From contig JANNZM010000001.1 in assembly GCA_031410595.1 (NCBI GenBank), positions 9,326 to 73,325 on the forward strand: a DNA stretch of 64,000 nucleotides, written 5' to 3'. The stretch is from JANMCE01 sp031410595 (GTDB lineage: Bacteria > Actinomycetota > Acidimicrobiia > Acidimicrobiales > Ilumatobacteraceae). Position numbers and translations under genes: made by a program. Below are positions 1-8,296 of this stretch, in pieces; within the stretch, counting starts at the first letter, position 1; each line of letters begins with the position of its first letter. The notes under the pieces were generated by a model. That model ran no database searches, was not told the origin of the DNA, and saw only the letters and a list, made by a program, of their open reading frames with translations.

Positions 1-1
1 G

Positions 2-622
2 ACCGGCGTAAACACTTGGAACGCCGATGACTGGCGCGCCGAACTTGACCAGGTGGACAAGCTTGCTGACAACGCTGGCCCCAACAACGGTGCCGCAGCT
101 ATACAAAGCCCGCATCGCAACGGCATCGTCGGTAGCCGAACGCCCTGCCTCGACGGCAAGTTTGATCAGCTCTACCCGGTGGTGGTGGAGCGCGGCTTTC
201 GCTACGACGCCAGCGCGGTGCGGTACGAAGGTGAATGGCCGAAGGCCACGGCTAGCAACCTCTGGCAATTCGGTGCGCCGACCATCCCGATAGCGGGCAA
301 ACAATTGTTGGCTGGCGACTACACCATCTGGAAGAACCTGACCGGTACCTATACCGAGCTTCGCCAGCAGGTTCGTGACGGTTACCTGGCCTATTTCGAT
401 CGCCGCTACTACGGCAACCGCGCGCCGGTTGAGCTCGCTGGCCACACCAAGCAACTGGCCGACGGGGCCTTCCTTGACGCCATGGGTGACGTGGCAATCG
501 AAATCTGCGGCAGGCCCGAGGTGCAGTGCGTCACCTACGAAGAGGCCGTGGCCTGGCTCGACCAACACGCCGGTGACATCGCCGCGTTCGAGCGTGGTGC
601 ATTCACCAAGAAGACCCGCTAA
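2..622 (+). CDS. Polysaccharide deacetylase-like protein, 3' part
   Basis: The reading frame is open to the left edge and ends with TAA at 620-622, so only the C-terminal ~206 residues are present. A stretch reading S-R-T-P-C-L-D-G-K-F-D, followed by a Gly-Phe-x-Tyr-Asp-Ala-Ser block, resembles the late part of NodB-fold deacetylases, where the fold changes from the G-F-R-x-P motif to the 'YDSS' motif. The metal-binding Asp/His motifs would lie outside the window. The family removes N-acetyl groups from cell-surface or cell-wall polysaccharides, but substrate cannot be judged here. The assignment rests on motif resemblance only. The next gene follows 47 bases later on the same strand and looks unrelated. 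Confidence 0.6.
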   Translation, partial: TGVNTWNADDWRAELDQVDKLADNAGPNNGAAAIQSPHRNGIVGSRTPCLDGKFDQLYPVVVERGFRYDASAVRYEGEWPKATASNLWQFGAPTIPIAGKQLLAGDYTIWKNLTGTYTELRQQVRDGYLAYFDRRYYGNRAPVELAGHTKQLADGAFLDAMGDVAIEICGRPEVQCVTYEEAVAWLDQHAGDIAAFERGAFTKKTR

Positions 623-669
623 CAAGGGCTTTTCCCAACCTTGTAACACCTCGCTGTCACAGTGACGGT

Positions 670-1221
670 ATGACTTCTGCCGACCTCCTCCTTCGCACCG
701 TAACCACCAACGTTGATCGCCTCGGCTACACCGGAATCCCTGTCGGTTACGGCGGGTGTAGCACTCCTGGCTGCCGGTGCACCATGTCCTCTGAACGGTG
801 GGCGTACACCATCGGCTTTCACGATCAGGGCCGACCCGAGCTGCTGGTTGCGGGCCTCACGCCTGGTCAGGTGAGCGTTGCCTTCCGCACTATTGATTAC
901 CTCTGGCAGTCAGGTGAGAACGTCGGCGCTGGTTGCACCGTCGACATTGGGTCGCACACCCTTCGGTTGGACGCAGTGCCAACCGAGTGGCTCCTGCATG
1001 ACGCCAGTCGCATGACTCTGTGGCTTCGGCACTACGCCCATGACCGCACCCTGCCCGCGCTCCCGCAGCTTCTGCAGGTGCTTTGGTCCGATGATAGCGG
1101 CCGCTTCCCGGACGAGCCCGGGTACGACCCCACCTACCTTCAGCCACGCCTCGCCGCGGATCCCACCGCCTATCCCCGCCGATCCTCGCGCACCACCCGC
1201 CGCAACCGTCGCTCCCGCTAA
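670..1221 (+). CDS. DUF4262 domain protein
   Basis: A 183-residue protein starting at ATG 670. The centre carries the DUF4262 pattern: a W-A-Y-T-I-G-F block, then a polar gap and a P-E-L-L-V-A-G-L block (about residues 43-63). A Cys-rich element, GGCSTPGCRC, lies at about residues 28-37. DUF4262 proteins are small, soluble and of unknown function in actinobacteria. The tail is Arg/Ser-rich. The 3' end overlaps the 3' end of the convergent GntR gene by four bases. No function is proposed beyond family membership. Confidence 0.75.
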   Translation: MTSADLLLRTVTTNVDRLGYTGIPVGYGGCSTPGCRCTMSSERWAYTIGFHDQGRPELLVAGLTPGQVSVAFRTIDYLWQSGENVGAGCTVDIGSHTLRLDAVPTEWLLHDASRMTLWLRHYAHDRTLPALPQLLQVLWSDDSGRFPDEPGYDPTYLQPRLAADPTAYPRRSSRTTRRNRRSR

Positions 1222-1895
1222 CGATCTGAGTAGCCGGCCAACGGCGAACGTAGGCGGTCGTAGAGCACGGCGCGGGTTTGGGCTTCGAAGCTGCGGATGT
1301 GTTCTTCGATCATGGTGGCTGCTTTGTCGCCGTCACCGTCTCGTAATGCGCCGAGAATCGCTCGGTGCTCAACCAGCGGCTCGTGCAGGTCGGCGCCGTC
1401 TTTGAGGTACATGTACCAGAGGCGTTCTGACTGGGTGTAGAGCATGTCGAGTGTTTCGAACAGGAAGCGGTTGGCACCGGCCTTGTAGACCTGTTCGTGA
1501 CAGAAACGGTCGGCTTCCAACAGATCGGTCCAGGTTGCCGAGCGCGTCTCGACGGTAATTAAGGCAGCGTCCATCGCATCCCAGTCGGCCTTCGTGCCTC
1601 GTACCGCGGCGAGGCGATGGACGTACGGCTCGAGGATGGTGCGGGTCTCGAACAGGACCGGAAGTTCAGCCACGTCTATGTTGGTCACCATCACACCCTT
1701 GCGGGGGAGGACCGTCACCAACTGATCGCGTTGCAGCCGCTGCAGAGCTTCGCGAACGGGTGTGCGGCCGATGCCCGAACGCTCGATCAACTCCTCTTCT
1801 CGCACGACTGAACCGGGTGCCAGATCAAGGCACACGATGGCGTGTTTGAGTCGCTCGTAGGCGACATCGGAGAGCGAGTTCGATGCGATGGACAT
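1218..1895 (-). CDS. GntR/FadR-family transcriptional regulator (FCD domain)
   Basis: A 225-residue regulator. The winged helix lies at about residues 8-72, with the recognition helix G-I-G-R-T-P-V-R-E-A-L at 41-51. The C-terminal all-helical FCD domain has His residues in the contexts RFCHEQV, VEHRAI and EEHIRSF, which in this family bind a metal next to a small acid effector. I chose ATG 1895 because AGGAG sits 8 bases upstream; a longer frame to 1946 lacks a good ribosome site. It diverges from the dimethylglycine dehydrogenase gene (start 1958) across 62 bases that contain a GntR-like palindrome, so it probably controls that operon and itself. The effector is not identifiable; a methylated glycine or betaine would fit the context. 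Confidence 0.9.
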   Translation of the reverse strand: MSIASNSLSDVAYERLKHAIVCLDLAPGSVVREEELIERSGIGRTPVREALQRLQRDQLVTVLPRKGVMVTNIDVAELPVLFETRTILEPYVHRLAAVRGTKADWDAMDAALITVETRSATWTDLLEADRFCHEQVYKAGANRFLFETLDMLYTQSERLWYMYLKDGADLHEPLVEHRAILGALRDGDGDKAATMIEEHIRSFEAQTRAVLYDRLRSPLAGYSDR

Positions 1896-1916
1896 CAGCT
1901 TATCTCCTGATATATC

Positions 1917-1928
1917 TTGTGTACATAA
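1917..1928. promoter_or_regulatory. Putative GntR/FadR operator
   Basis: TTGTGTACATAA is palindromic at 10 of 12 positions around a TGTACA core and fits the t-x-GT-x-x-AC-x-a operators of FadR-type GntR regulators. It lies in the 62-base divergent region between the GntR gene and the DMGDH operon. A second small palindrome, TATC-TCCT-GATA at 1901-1912, overlaps the regulator's ribosome site. Function is inferred from position. Confidence 0.5.
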
Positions 1929-1957
1929 CCGAATCGGTCTCTTCAAGGGGTTAACAC

Positions 1958-4474
1958 GTGAGTGAATTTCCGACCAAGGCCAAGTGCGTCATCATCGGCG
2001 CCGGCATCGTTGGCAACTGTCTGGTCGGTCATCTGGCCCGCCTCGGCTGGAGGGACATGGTCCTCATCGATAAGGGTCCGCTGCCCAACCCCGGTGGCTC
2101 AACCGGTCACGCGTCGAACTTCATCTTCCCCACCGATCACAACAAGGAAATGGCGCTGCTCACGCTCGACTCGCAGCGTCAGTATGTCGAACTCGGTGTG
2201 AACACCGAGTGCGGCGGCATCGAAGTGGCCCGCACGCCCGAGCGCATGGAGGAGTTCAACCGCCGCATGACCTCGGCCAAGGCCTGGGGCATCCCGTCCA
2301 AACTCATCACGCCTGAGGAGATCAAGGAACTTGTCCCGTTCATCAACGAAAAGATCCTGCTCGGCGGCTTCTACACACCGTCCGTATCGGCGGTCGACTC
2401 GCTTCGTGCCGGAACGCTGCTGCGCGAAGAAGCCCAAGGCAAAGATGCCCTCCAGGTCTTCGCCAACACCGAAGTGATGTCGATGGAAACTACCGACGGC
2501 GCCATCAGCGCGGTCGTCACCAACAAGGGTCGCATCGAGTGCGAGTACGTGGTCATCGCCTGTGGCGTATGGAGCCCCCGCATCGCCGCCATGGCCGGTG
2601 CCAACATTCCGCTCACGCCCGCCGTGCACCAGATGGCCGACGTCGGCCCCATCGAAATCCTGCAGAAGTCGGGCAAGGAACTGGCCTATCCCATCGTTCG
2701 TGACATGGACACGTTCTGTTACGAGCGTCAGTCCACCGGCTCGATGGAAGTGGGCTCCTACGCCCACCGCCCGATCTTCATGCACCCGAACGACATCCCA
2801 TCCAACGAGGCCTCAGCGCTGTCGCCCACCGAGTTGCCGCTGACCTACGAGGACTTCGATCCGCAGATGGAGCAGGCCCTCGAACTCATGCCCGAGATCC
2901 TCGAGACGGCCGAGATCCGCTACGCCATCAACGGTCTGCTCTCGCTGACGCCCGATGCCATGCCGGTGCTCGGCGAGACCATCGAAGTGCGCAACCTCTG
3001 GTCTGCCGCTGCGGTGTGGATCAAGGAAGGCCCCGGCATCGCCAAGCTCGTTGCCGAGTGGATGACCTATGGCTACCCGCACATCTGTGAGCCGCACTCG
3101 TCGGACATCAGCCGCTTCTACGAGCACGAAAAGACCGAGCACCACATCTACGCCCGCTGTGGCGAGCACTTCAACAAGACCTACGGCATTGTGCACCCGC
3201 GTGAGCAGTGGGGAACCGAGCGCAACATGCGCCGCAGCCCGTTCTTCCCCCGCGAAGAAGCCCTCGGCGCCACGTTCTTCGACGCCCGTGGTTGGGAACG
3301 TCCGCAGTGGTACGCATCGAACGCGCCATTGGTCGAGAAGTACAAAGAGCAGTGCCAAGATCGCCCGCACGAGTGGGATGCCCGCTGGTGGTCGCCCATC
3401 ATCAACGCCGAGCACCTTGCCATGCGCGACAACGTCGGCATGGTCGACCTGACCGCGTTCTGCGAGTTCGACTTCACCGGCCCCGGCGCCATGGCCTTCC
3501 TGCAGTTCATGACCGTGAATAACGTCGACGTGGCCGTCGGCCGCTCGGTGTACACACCGCTGCTCACCGCTGACGGTGGGTTCCGTGCCGACCTCACCAT
3601 CCTGCGACTCGGTCAGGACCACTTCCGTGTCGTCACGGGTGCCTTCGACGGTGGCCGTGACAAGTACTGGTTCAAGCGCCACATGCCCACCGACGGTTCG
3701 GTCACCTTTACCGACATGTCCACCGCGCTTTGCACCGTTGGTGTGTGGGGACCGAAGGCTCGTGACCTGGTGTCGGGTCTGACCGACACCGACATGTCGA
3801 ACGAAGGTTTCCCGTACGGCTCGGTGCGCGACGTACTGATCGACGGTATTCCTTGCACGCTGTTCCGCGTGTCGTATGTCGGTGATCTTGGCTGGGAGAT
3901 CTACACCAAGATGGAGCACGGCCTTCGCCTGTGGGACACGCTGTGGGCTGCTGGCCAAGAGCACAACGTGGTGCCCGTCGGCATTGGTGTGTACGGCCTC
4001 ACCGGTCGTATCGAGAAGGGCTACCGCCTCATGGGCGCAGAGCTCGAAAGCGAATACACACCCGTCGAAGCTGGCCTGGCTCGTCCGAAGGTGAAGTCGG
4101 CTGACTTCATCGGCAAGGCCGCCTACCTGAAGGCCCGTGACGCCGACGTTGTTGCGGTGCTGTGCACCTTGACGGTCGACAGCCACATCAGCAAGGCCGG
4201 TATCAACCGCTACATGACCGGTGGCAACGAGCCGATCCTCACCCTTGACGGTGAGCGCATCGTGGATGCCAACGGCCGTGTCTCGCGCGTCACCACCGCC
4301 GGTGCTGCGCCGTCGTTGGGTCAGTACCTGCTCAACGCCTACCTCACACCCGAGCATGCGGTGGAAGGCACCAAGCTCAACGTCATGTATATGAACGAAC
4401 TCTTCCCCGTCACCGTCGCCCGCGTTGGCTCCAAGCCCCTGTTCGACCCCGACGACTCACGAATGAAGGCGTAA
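1958..4474 (+). CDS. Dimethylglycine dehydrogenase-like FAD/folate oxidoreductase (DMGDH 1)
   Basis: An 838-residue protein with the size and order of DMGDH/sarcosine dehydrogenases: an N-terminal DAO-type FAD domain (dinucleotide motif G-A-G-I-V-G near residues 14-19), a linker, then GCV_T and GCV_T_C folate-binding domains from about residue 435 to the end. His51 in GSTGHASN aligns with the His that carries covalent FAD in DMGDH, but the usual Trp before it is Gly here. The expected reaction is oxidative N-demethylation of a methylated glycine, with electrons to ETF and formaldehyde captured as methylene-THF. GTG 1958 has AAGGGG seven bases upstream. etfB starts two bases after its stop, so the electron acceptor is co-transcribed. 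The exact substrate (dimethylglycine, sarcosine or another N-methyl compound) is not set by sequence. Confidence 0.85.
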   Translation: MSEFPTKAKCVIIGAGIVGNCLVGHLARLGWRDMVLIDKGPLPNPGGSTGHASNFIFPTDHNKEMALLTLDSQRQYVELGVNTECGGIEVARTPERMEEFNRRMTSAKAWGIPSKLITPEEIKELVPFINEKILLGGFYTPSVSAVDSLRAGTLLREEAQGKDALQVFANTEVMSMETTDGAISAVVTNKGRIECEYVVIACGVWSPRIAAMAGANIPLTPAVHQMADVGPIEILQKSGKELAYPIVRDMDTFCYERQSTGSMEVGSYAHRPIFMHPNDIPSNEASALSPTELPLTYEDFDPQMEQALELMPEILETAEIRYAINGLLSLTPDAMPVLGETIEVRNLWSAAAVWIKEGPGIAKLVAEWMTYGYPHICEPHSSDISRFYEHEKTEHHIYARCGEHFNKTYGIVHPREQWGTERNMRRSPFFPREEALGATFFDARGWERPQWYASNAPLVEKYKEQCQDRPHEWDARWWSPIINAEHLAMRDNVGMVDLTAFCEFDFTGPGAMAFLQFMTVNNVDVAVGRSVYTPLLTADGGFRADLTILRLGQDHFRVVTGAFDGGRDKYWFKRHMPTDGSVTFTDMSTALCTVGVWGPKARDLVSGLTDTDMSNEGFPYGSVRDVLIDGIPCTLFRVSYVGDLGWEIYTKMEHGLRLWDTLWAAGQEHNVVPVGIGVYGLTGRIEKGYRLMGAELESEYTPVEAGLARPKVKSADFIGKAAYLKARDADVVAVLCTLTVDSHISKAGINRYMTGGNEPILTLDGERIVDANGRVSRVTTAGAAPSLGQYLLNAYLTPEHAVEGTKLNVMYMNELFPVTVARVGSKPLFDPDDSRMKA

Positions 4475-4476
4475 TC

Positions 4477-5241
4477 ATGCGCGTGCTGGTTTGTATCAAG
4501 CGGGTGCCGGCGCCCGGCGCGCGTATTGCTATTACTGCTGATGCACAGGCGGTCGATACGGCTTTTCTCGGGTTCACCATGAGCCCGCATGAGGAATGCG
4601 CAGTGGAAGAAGCGGTACAGCTGATCGAGAAACACGGTGGTGAGTCCACTGTGCTTACCCTCGGCCCGGCCGAGGCGGATGAACAGCTTCGCTATGCCGC
4701 CAGCCTCGGGGTCAACAAGGCAGTATTGCTCCCAATCGACGGACCCGACTGGGATCCGCAGCGCACGGCGAAGTCGATTGCAGATGCAATTACTTCCATC
4801 GAGAACGCCGAAGGGCCATTCGACATCATCCTGTTCGGCAACGAGTCAGCCGATTCTGGTGGCTTCCAGGTCGGTGTTCGGGTTGCCTACGCGTTGGGTC
4901 GTCCGATGGTGAATGGCATCAAAGGTATCGAGGTTGGCGACGGTTCGTTACTGGCCCGTCGAGAGTCCGACGCAGGGCTCGACGTGTACACCCTGCCGAT
5001 GCCCGTCGTGTTGGGCGTGAAGGAAGGCCTCAACCTGCCGCGCTACCCGACCATGAAGGGTCGCCTGAACTCCAAGAAGGTGCAGGTCGATCAGCACACG
5101 CCTAGTGCGCAGCCGGGCGGTCAGCAGATGGTGGCGCTTCAGCAGACTGCTGAGCAGGCCAGCAAGACCGTCATCCTCGGCACGGGGCCCGAAGCTGCGG
5201 GTGCGGTTGTCGACATGCTGCAGGAACTGGGAGTACTCTGA
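4477..5241 (+). CDS. etfB: Electron transfer flavoprotein, beta subunit
   Basis: A 254-residue EtfB. It begins M-R-V-L-V-C-I-K-R-V-P and contains the family's P-x-E-x-x-A-V-E-E-A-V-Q block (about residues 37-48) and the G-N-x-S-A-D-S-G-x-x-x-Q-V-G segment (about 131-144) that binds AMP. It pairs with EtfA to take electrons from flavoprotein dehydrogenases and pass them to ETF-quinone oxidoreductase. It starts two bases after the DMGDH stop and its TGA overlaps the etfA ATG, so this ETF is probably the dedicated acceptor for the upstream dehydrogenase. The C-terminal ~40 residues form the arm that wraps EtfA in known structures. Confidence 0.95.
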   Translation: MRVLVCIKRVPAPGARIAITADAQAVDTAFLGFTMSPHEECAVEEAVQLIEKHGGESTVLTLGPAEADEQLRYAASLGVNKAVLLPIDGPDWDPQRTAKSIADAITSIENAEGPFDIILFGNESADSGGFQVGVRVAYALGRPMVNGIKGIEVGDGSLLARRESDAGLDVYTLPMPVVLGVKEGLNLPRYPTMKGRLNSKKVQVDQHTPSAQPGGQQMVALQQTAEQASKTVILGTGPEAAGAVVDMLQELGVL

Positions 5242-6212
5242 TGTTGCTCGTACTCATCGAACATGATCGCGGCACGATGTCTGCCGCCAGCGGAGAGTCG
5301 CTCACGTTCGGCCGCACCGTTGCGGCTGCTCATGGCTTGGTGTTGCACGCCCTCACCATTGGTGCAGCGGCCGACGGTTTGGCCGCGTCACTCGCTGCCC
5401 ACGGCGTCAGCACCGTGCATCAGGCGCACCACGACATGCTGAGCGACTACGGTCCCGAAGCGTGGGGTGAAACCTTGGCCCAGGCCGTCCGTACCCTGTC
5501 GCCGACGGTCGTTCTGGCGACCGGCACCGATCGTGGCAACGAGGTGCTGGCCCAAGCCGCCGCCCGTCTCGACGTTCCCTTCATGGCCAACGCTCTGGAG
5601 GTGCTTGGTGTGAACGGTTCCTGGGAACTGATGCGAGTGCGCTGGGGCGGCTCGCTGCTGGAGAAGTCGTCGTTGACGGCCGGGACCAAACTCATCACCG
5701 TTGCCCATCATGCGGTCAACGAGTCTCCGGCTGACGTGCCTGGAGCCGCCACCGCGACACCGTTCAACGTTGAGCTGGAGGCGTCGTTAGCCCGCTCCAT
5801 CGTCAGCGGTCGGGTAGAACGCGCTGCTGGTGTCACACTGGCGACCGCTCCCGTTGTCGTGAGCGGTGGTCGGGGCGTCGGCTCGCCCGAGGCGTTCGCA
5901 CCGCTGGAAGAACTCGCAGGCTTGCTCGGCGGCGTTGTGGGTTGCAGTCGCGCCGTGACCAACAATGGATGGCGACCTCACACGGATCAGGTAGGTCAGA
6001 CCGGCACCCGCATTGCGCCCGAGATCTACATCGCGTGCGGTATCTCCGGAGCGATTCAACACTGGGTCGGTGCTATGGCATCCAAGAAGATCCTGGCCAT
6101 CAATACCGACAAGGAAGCTAACATGGTGGTGAAGGCCGACTACGCCGTACTCGGTGACCTGCACAAGATCGTGCCCGCCATCACCGCCGAGATCCAGCGC
6201 CGTCGCGGCTAA
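5241..6212 (+). CDS. etfA: Electron transfer flavoprotein, alpha subunit
   Basis: A 323-residue EtfA. The C-terminal half has the FAD-binding signature: V-G-C-S-R-A-V-T, then Q-V-G-Q-T-G, then A-P-E-I-Y-I-A-C-G-I-S-G-A-I-Q-H, and finally the A-I-N-T-D-K-E-A-N block. This is the near-invariant core that binds FAD in ETFs. The N-terminal half is the more variable Rossmann-like part. ATG 5241 overlaps the etfB stop (ATGA), indicating coupled translation. It works with etfB to carry electrons from DMGDH-type enzymes. The following gene begins 12 bases downstream. Confidence 0.95.
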   Translation: MLLVLIEHDRGTMSAASGESLTFGRTVAAAHGLVLHALTIGAAADGLAASLAAHGVSTVHQAHHDMLSDYGPEAWGETLAQAVRTLSPTVVLATGTDRGNEVLAQAAARLDVPFMANALEVLGVNGSWELMRVRWGGSLLEKSSLTAGTKLITVAHHAVNESPADVPGAATATPFNVELEASLARSIVSGRVERAAGVTLATAPVVVSGGRGVGSPEAFAPLEELAGLLGGVVGCSRAVTNNGWRPHTDQVGQTGTRIAPEIYIACGISGAIQHWVGAMASKKILAINTDKEANMVVKADYAVLGDLHKIVPAITAEIQRRRG

Positions 6213-6224
6213 CGCCCGCCATCC

Positions 6225-6986
6225 ATGCTTACAAACGGCGACATCGCTCTCGCGCTCATCGCAGCGTTCATGATCGGCATCTCGAAGACCGCTATCCCGG
6301 GCGGCGGTCTTTTGTCTACTCCGGTTGTCGCCGTGACATTCCACGGTCGCGGTCTTCCCGGGGCCACGCTCGGCATTTTGCTTATGGCCGACGTTCTCGC
6401 GGTTCGTACCTACCGCCAAACGGCCCGCTGGGATGTACTAGGACCTCTCGTTCCTTGGGTGACTGGCGGGTTCGCGCTCGGGGCGTGGTTCTTCGTAGTC
6501 ATCGGTAGGAGCGGGCGAACCCTCGACGTCGTGATTGCGTCGATGATCTTGTTGATTGTGATGCTTCAGGTGTGGAGAATCATTCGCAAGTCTCCGCCAG
6601 CTCCACCATCGCTTGGCGCAGCGGGTTTCTTCGGCACCACCGGTGGGTTCGCTACCTTTGTCTCCAACAACGCCGGCCCGATTCTGAACACGTATTTCAC
6701 CCGCCTGGGCCTCAGCAAGGCAGAGTTCATCGGGTCGTCGTCGTGGTTCTATTTCATCGTCAATCTGGCCAAAGTCCCGATCTACCTCGCGCTCGGCTGG
6801 TGGAGCACCGGCGGTTCGTTCTTTACGCGCCGGTCGCTCATCTTTGATCTAGCGGCGATTCCCGGTGTGCTGCTCGGTGTCTTTCTTGGCCGCTGGCTGT
6901 TTCACCGCATCAAGCAGGAGACCTTTCTGGGAATCGTGCTCGTCCTGTCAGCGGCAGGGGCAATCAAGCTGCTCATAGGCAAGTAG
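6225..6986 (+). CDS. TauE/SafE-family membrane transporter
   Basis: A 253-residue, very hydrophobic protein with seven to eight predicted membrane spans. The first repeat has G-I-S-K-T-A-I-P-G-G-G-L-L and the second has G-F-F-G-T-T-G-G-F-A-T-F, matching the two inverted repeats of TauE/SafE permeases. The family exports or imports sulfite, sulfonates and other small organic anions. It begins 12 bases after etfA and is likely the last gene of the GntR-controlled DMGDH operon. A role in moving a methylated amine, a sulfonate or a by-product is inference only. Confidence 0.85.
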   Translation: MLTNGDIALALIAAFMIGISKTAIPGGGLLSTPVVAVTFHGRGLPGATLGILLMADVLAVRTYRQTARWDVLGPLVPWVTGGFALGAWFFVVIGRSGRTLDVVIASMILLIVMLQVWRIIRKSPPAPPSLGAAGFFGTTGGFATFVSNNAGPILNTYFTRLGLSKAEFIGSSSWFYFIVNLAKVPIYLALGWWSTGGSFFTRRSLIFDLAAIPGVLLGVFLGRWLFHRIKQETFLGIVLVLSAAGAIKLLIGK

Positions 6987-7029
6987 TGACGGAAGCCGAT
7001 GAGGACTCGGTTCCGATGGCCCGTAGAAT

Positions 7030-8292
7030 GTGTGCGTGAGTACTAGGACGAGCACCTTTTTCGCGCTTCGTGAGCGCAACGCTCGTCTGTTCTTCATCGG
7101 CTTGTTGGTATCGAACATTGGCTCATGGGTGCAGCTCACGGCCATGACGCTGCTCGTGCAGGACCTCGTCGTGAAGAACAAGGGCCAAGCGCTTGGCGTC
7201 GTGGTGATGTTGCAGTTTTTGCCGATGCTCCTGCTTGGTGCGTGGGCCGGTGGGTTCGCCGACCAACGAAACCGGCGCAAGCTCACCCTTATCACGCAGT
7301 CGGCCATGACCGCGCAGGCCCTTGTGCTCACCGTATTGGATTTCCGGCATCTGGTGACCTTGCCGATTGCGTACGGACTTTCATTCGTGCTGGGGTTGGC
7401 GATGGCCATCGACAACCCGGCCCGTCGTGGGCTGGTACTCGAGCTGGTGGATACCGAGCACATCAGCAACGCCATGTCGATCAACACCGCCGTCATGACA
7501 GGGTCGCGGATGTTCGGGCCAGCCATCGCCGCTGCCATGGTGCTTCGGGTGGGAACCAGCTGGTGTTTTTTCGTGAACCTCTTGTCGTTCTTCGTGGTCC
7601 TCGGGGCGCTGGTACTGATCGACCCGGCCTCGTTGCGCGTACCTGCCCGGGCGCCTCGTGGAGGGACGCCGGTTCGTGACGGTCTGAAGTTTGTGTGGGG
7701 CAACCCAACGCTTCGATTGGTCTTACTGGTCATGGCCGTCGTGTCGACCTTTGCCTTCAACTATTCGGTGTCGTTGGCGTTGCTTGCCACCAGTCGGTTC
7801 CACAACAAGGGGCTGTTCGGATGGCTGCTTTCCGTGACAAGCGTGGGAAGTCTGATCGGGTCGCTGTTCATGGCGTCCCGCGGGGTCGTCAGCATTCGTC
7901 GTTACCTCGGCGGCATTGCCGTCATGGGGCTCTCCGGATTGGCCATGGCATTCGCGCCAAATCAGGCCGTGTTGTTCGCGGCGTCGGTACCGCTCGGTAT
8001 TGGCGGGGCGGTGCTCATCAATGGCGCCAACACCATCAGTCAGAGTCTGTCGCCGCCCATGATGCGTTCACGCCTGCTCGCCTTGGTGGCGGTGGCATTC
8101 CTCGGGTCCACGCCCATCGGCGGACCTATCACCGGCTGGATCGGTGATCACATCGGCGCCGAATGGTCACTTGCGTACGGCAGTGTGTGCGCGCTCATGT
8201 GTACGGTGGTCGGCTTCGCATACCTCGCTCGAATGAAGGCCAGCCCAGCCATCGTTTCCGACGAGGTCGTCACCTCGATCTCGGCCGCGTAA
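7030..8292 (+). CDS. MFS transporter (EntS/MFS_3 type)
   Basis: A 420-residue protein with about twelve membrane spans. It resembles the MFS_3/EntS group: an R-N-A-R-L-F-F-I-G-L-L-V-S-N-I-G-S-W block at the N-terminus and F-A-D-Q-R-N-R-R-K loop after TM2, the usual MFS motif A position. Such proteins export siderophores, drugs or other small molecules. The start is uncertain: GTG 7030 or GTG 7036; neither has a strong ribosome site. It ends four bases before the convergent metF-like gene, with no visible terminator between them. Substrate unknown. Confidence 0.85.
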   Translation: MCVSTRTSTFFALRERNARLFFIGLLVSNIGSWVQLTAMTLLVQDLVVKNKGQALGVVVMLQFLPMLLLGAWAGGFADQRNRRKLTLITQSAMTAQALVLTVLDFRHLVTLPIAYGLSFVLGLAMAIDNPARRGLVLELVDTEHISNAMSINTAVMTGSRMFGPAIAAAMVLRVGTSWCFFVNLLSFFVVLGALVLIDPASLRVPARAPRGGTPVRDGLKFVWGNPTLRLVLLVMAVVSTFAFNYSVSLALLATSRFHNKGLFGWLLSVTSVGSLIGSLFMASRGVVSIRRYLGGIAVMGLSGLAMAFAPNQAVLFAASVPLGIGGAVLINGANTISQSLSPPMMRSRLLALVAVAFLGSTPIGGPITGWIGDHIGAEWSLAYGSVCALMCTVVGFAYLARMKASPAIVSDEVVTSISAA

Positions 8293-8296
8293 TTCG

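Noticed and set aside
2813..4357. A 514-codon open frame antisense to the DMGDH 1 gene
   Set aside because: It mirrors codon-position GC bias of the real gene, has no family blocks, and the plus strand encodes a complete DMGDH.
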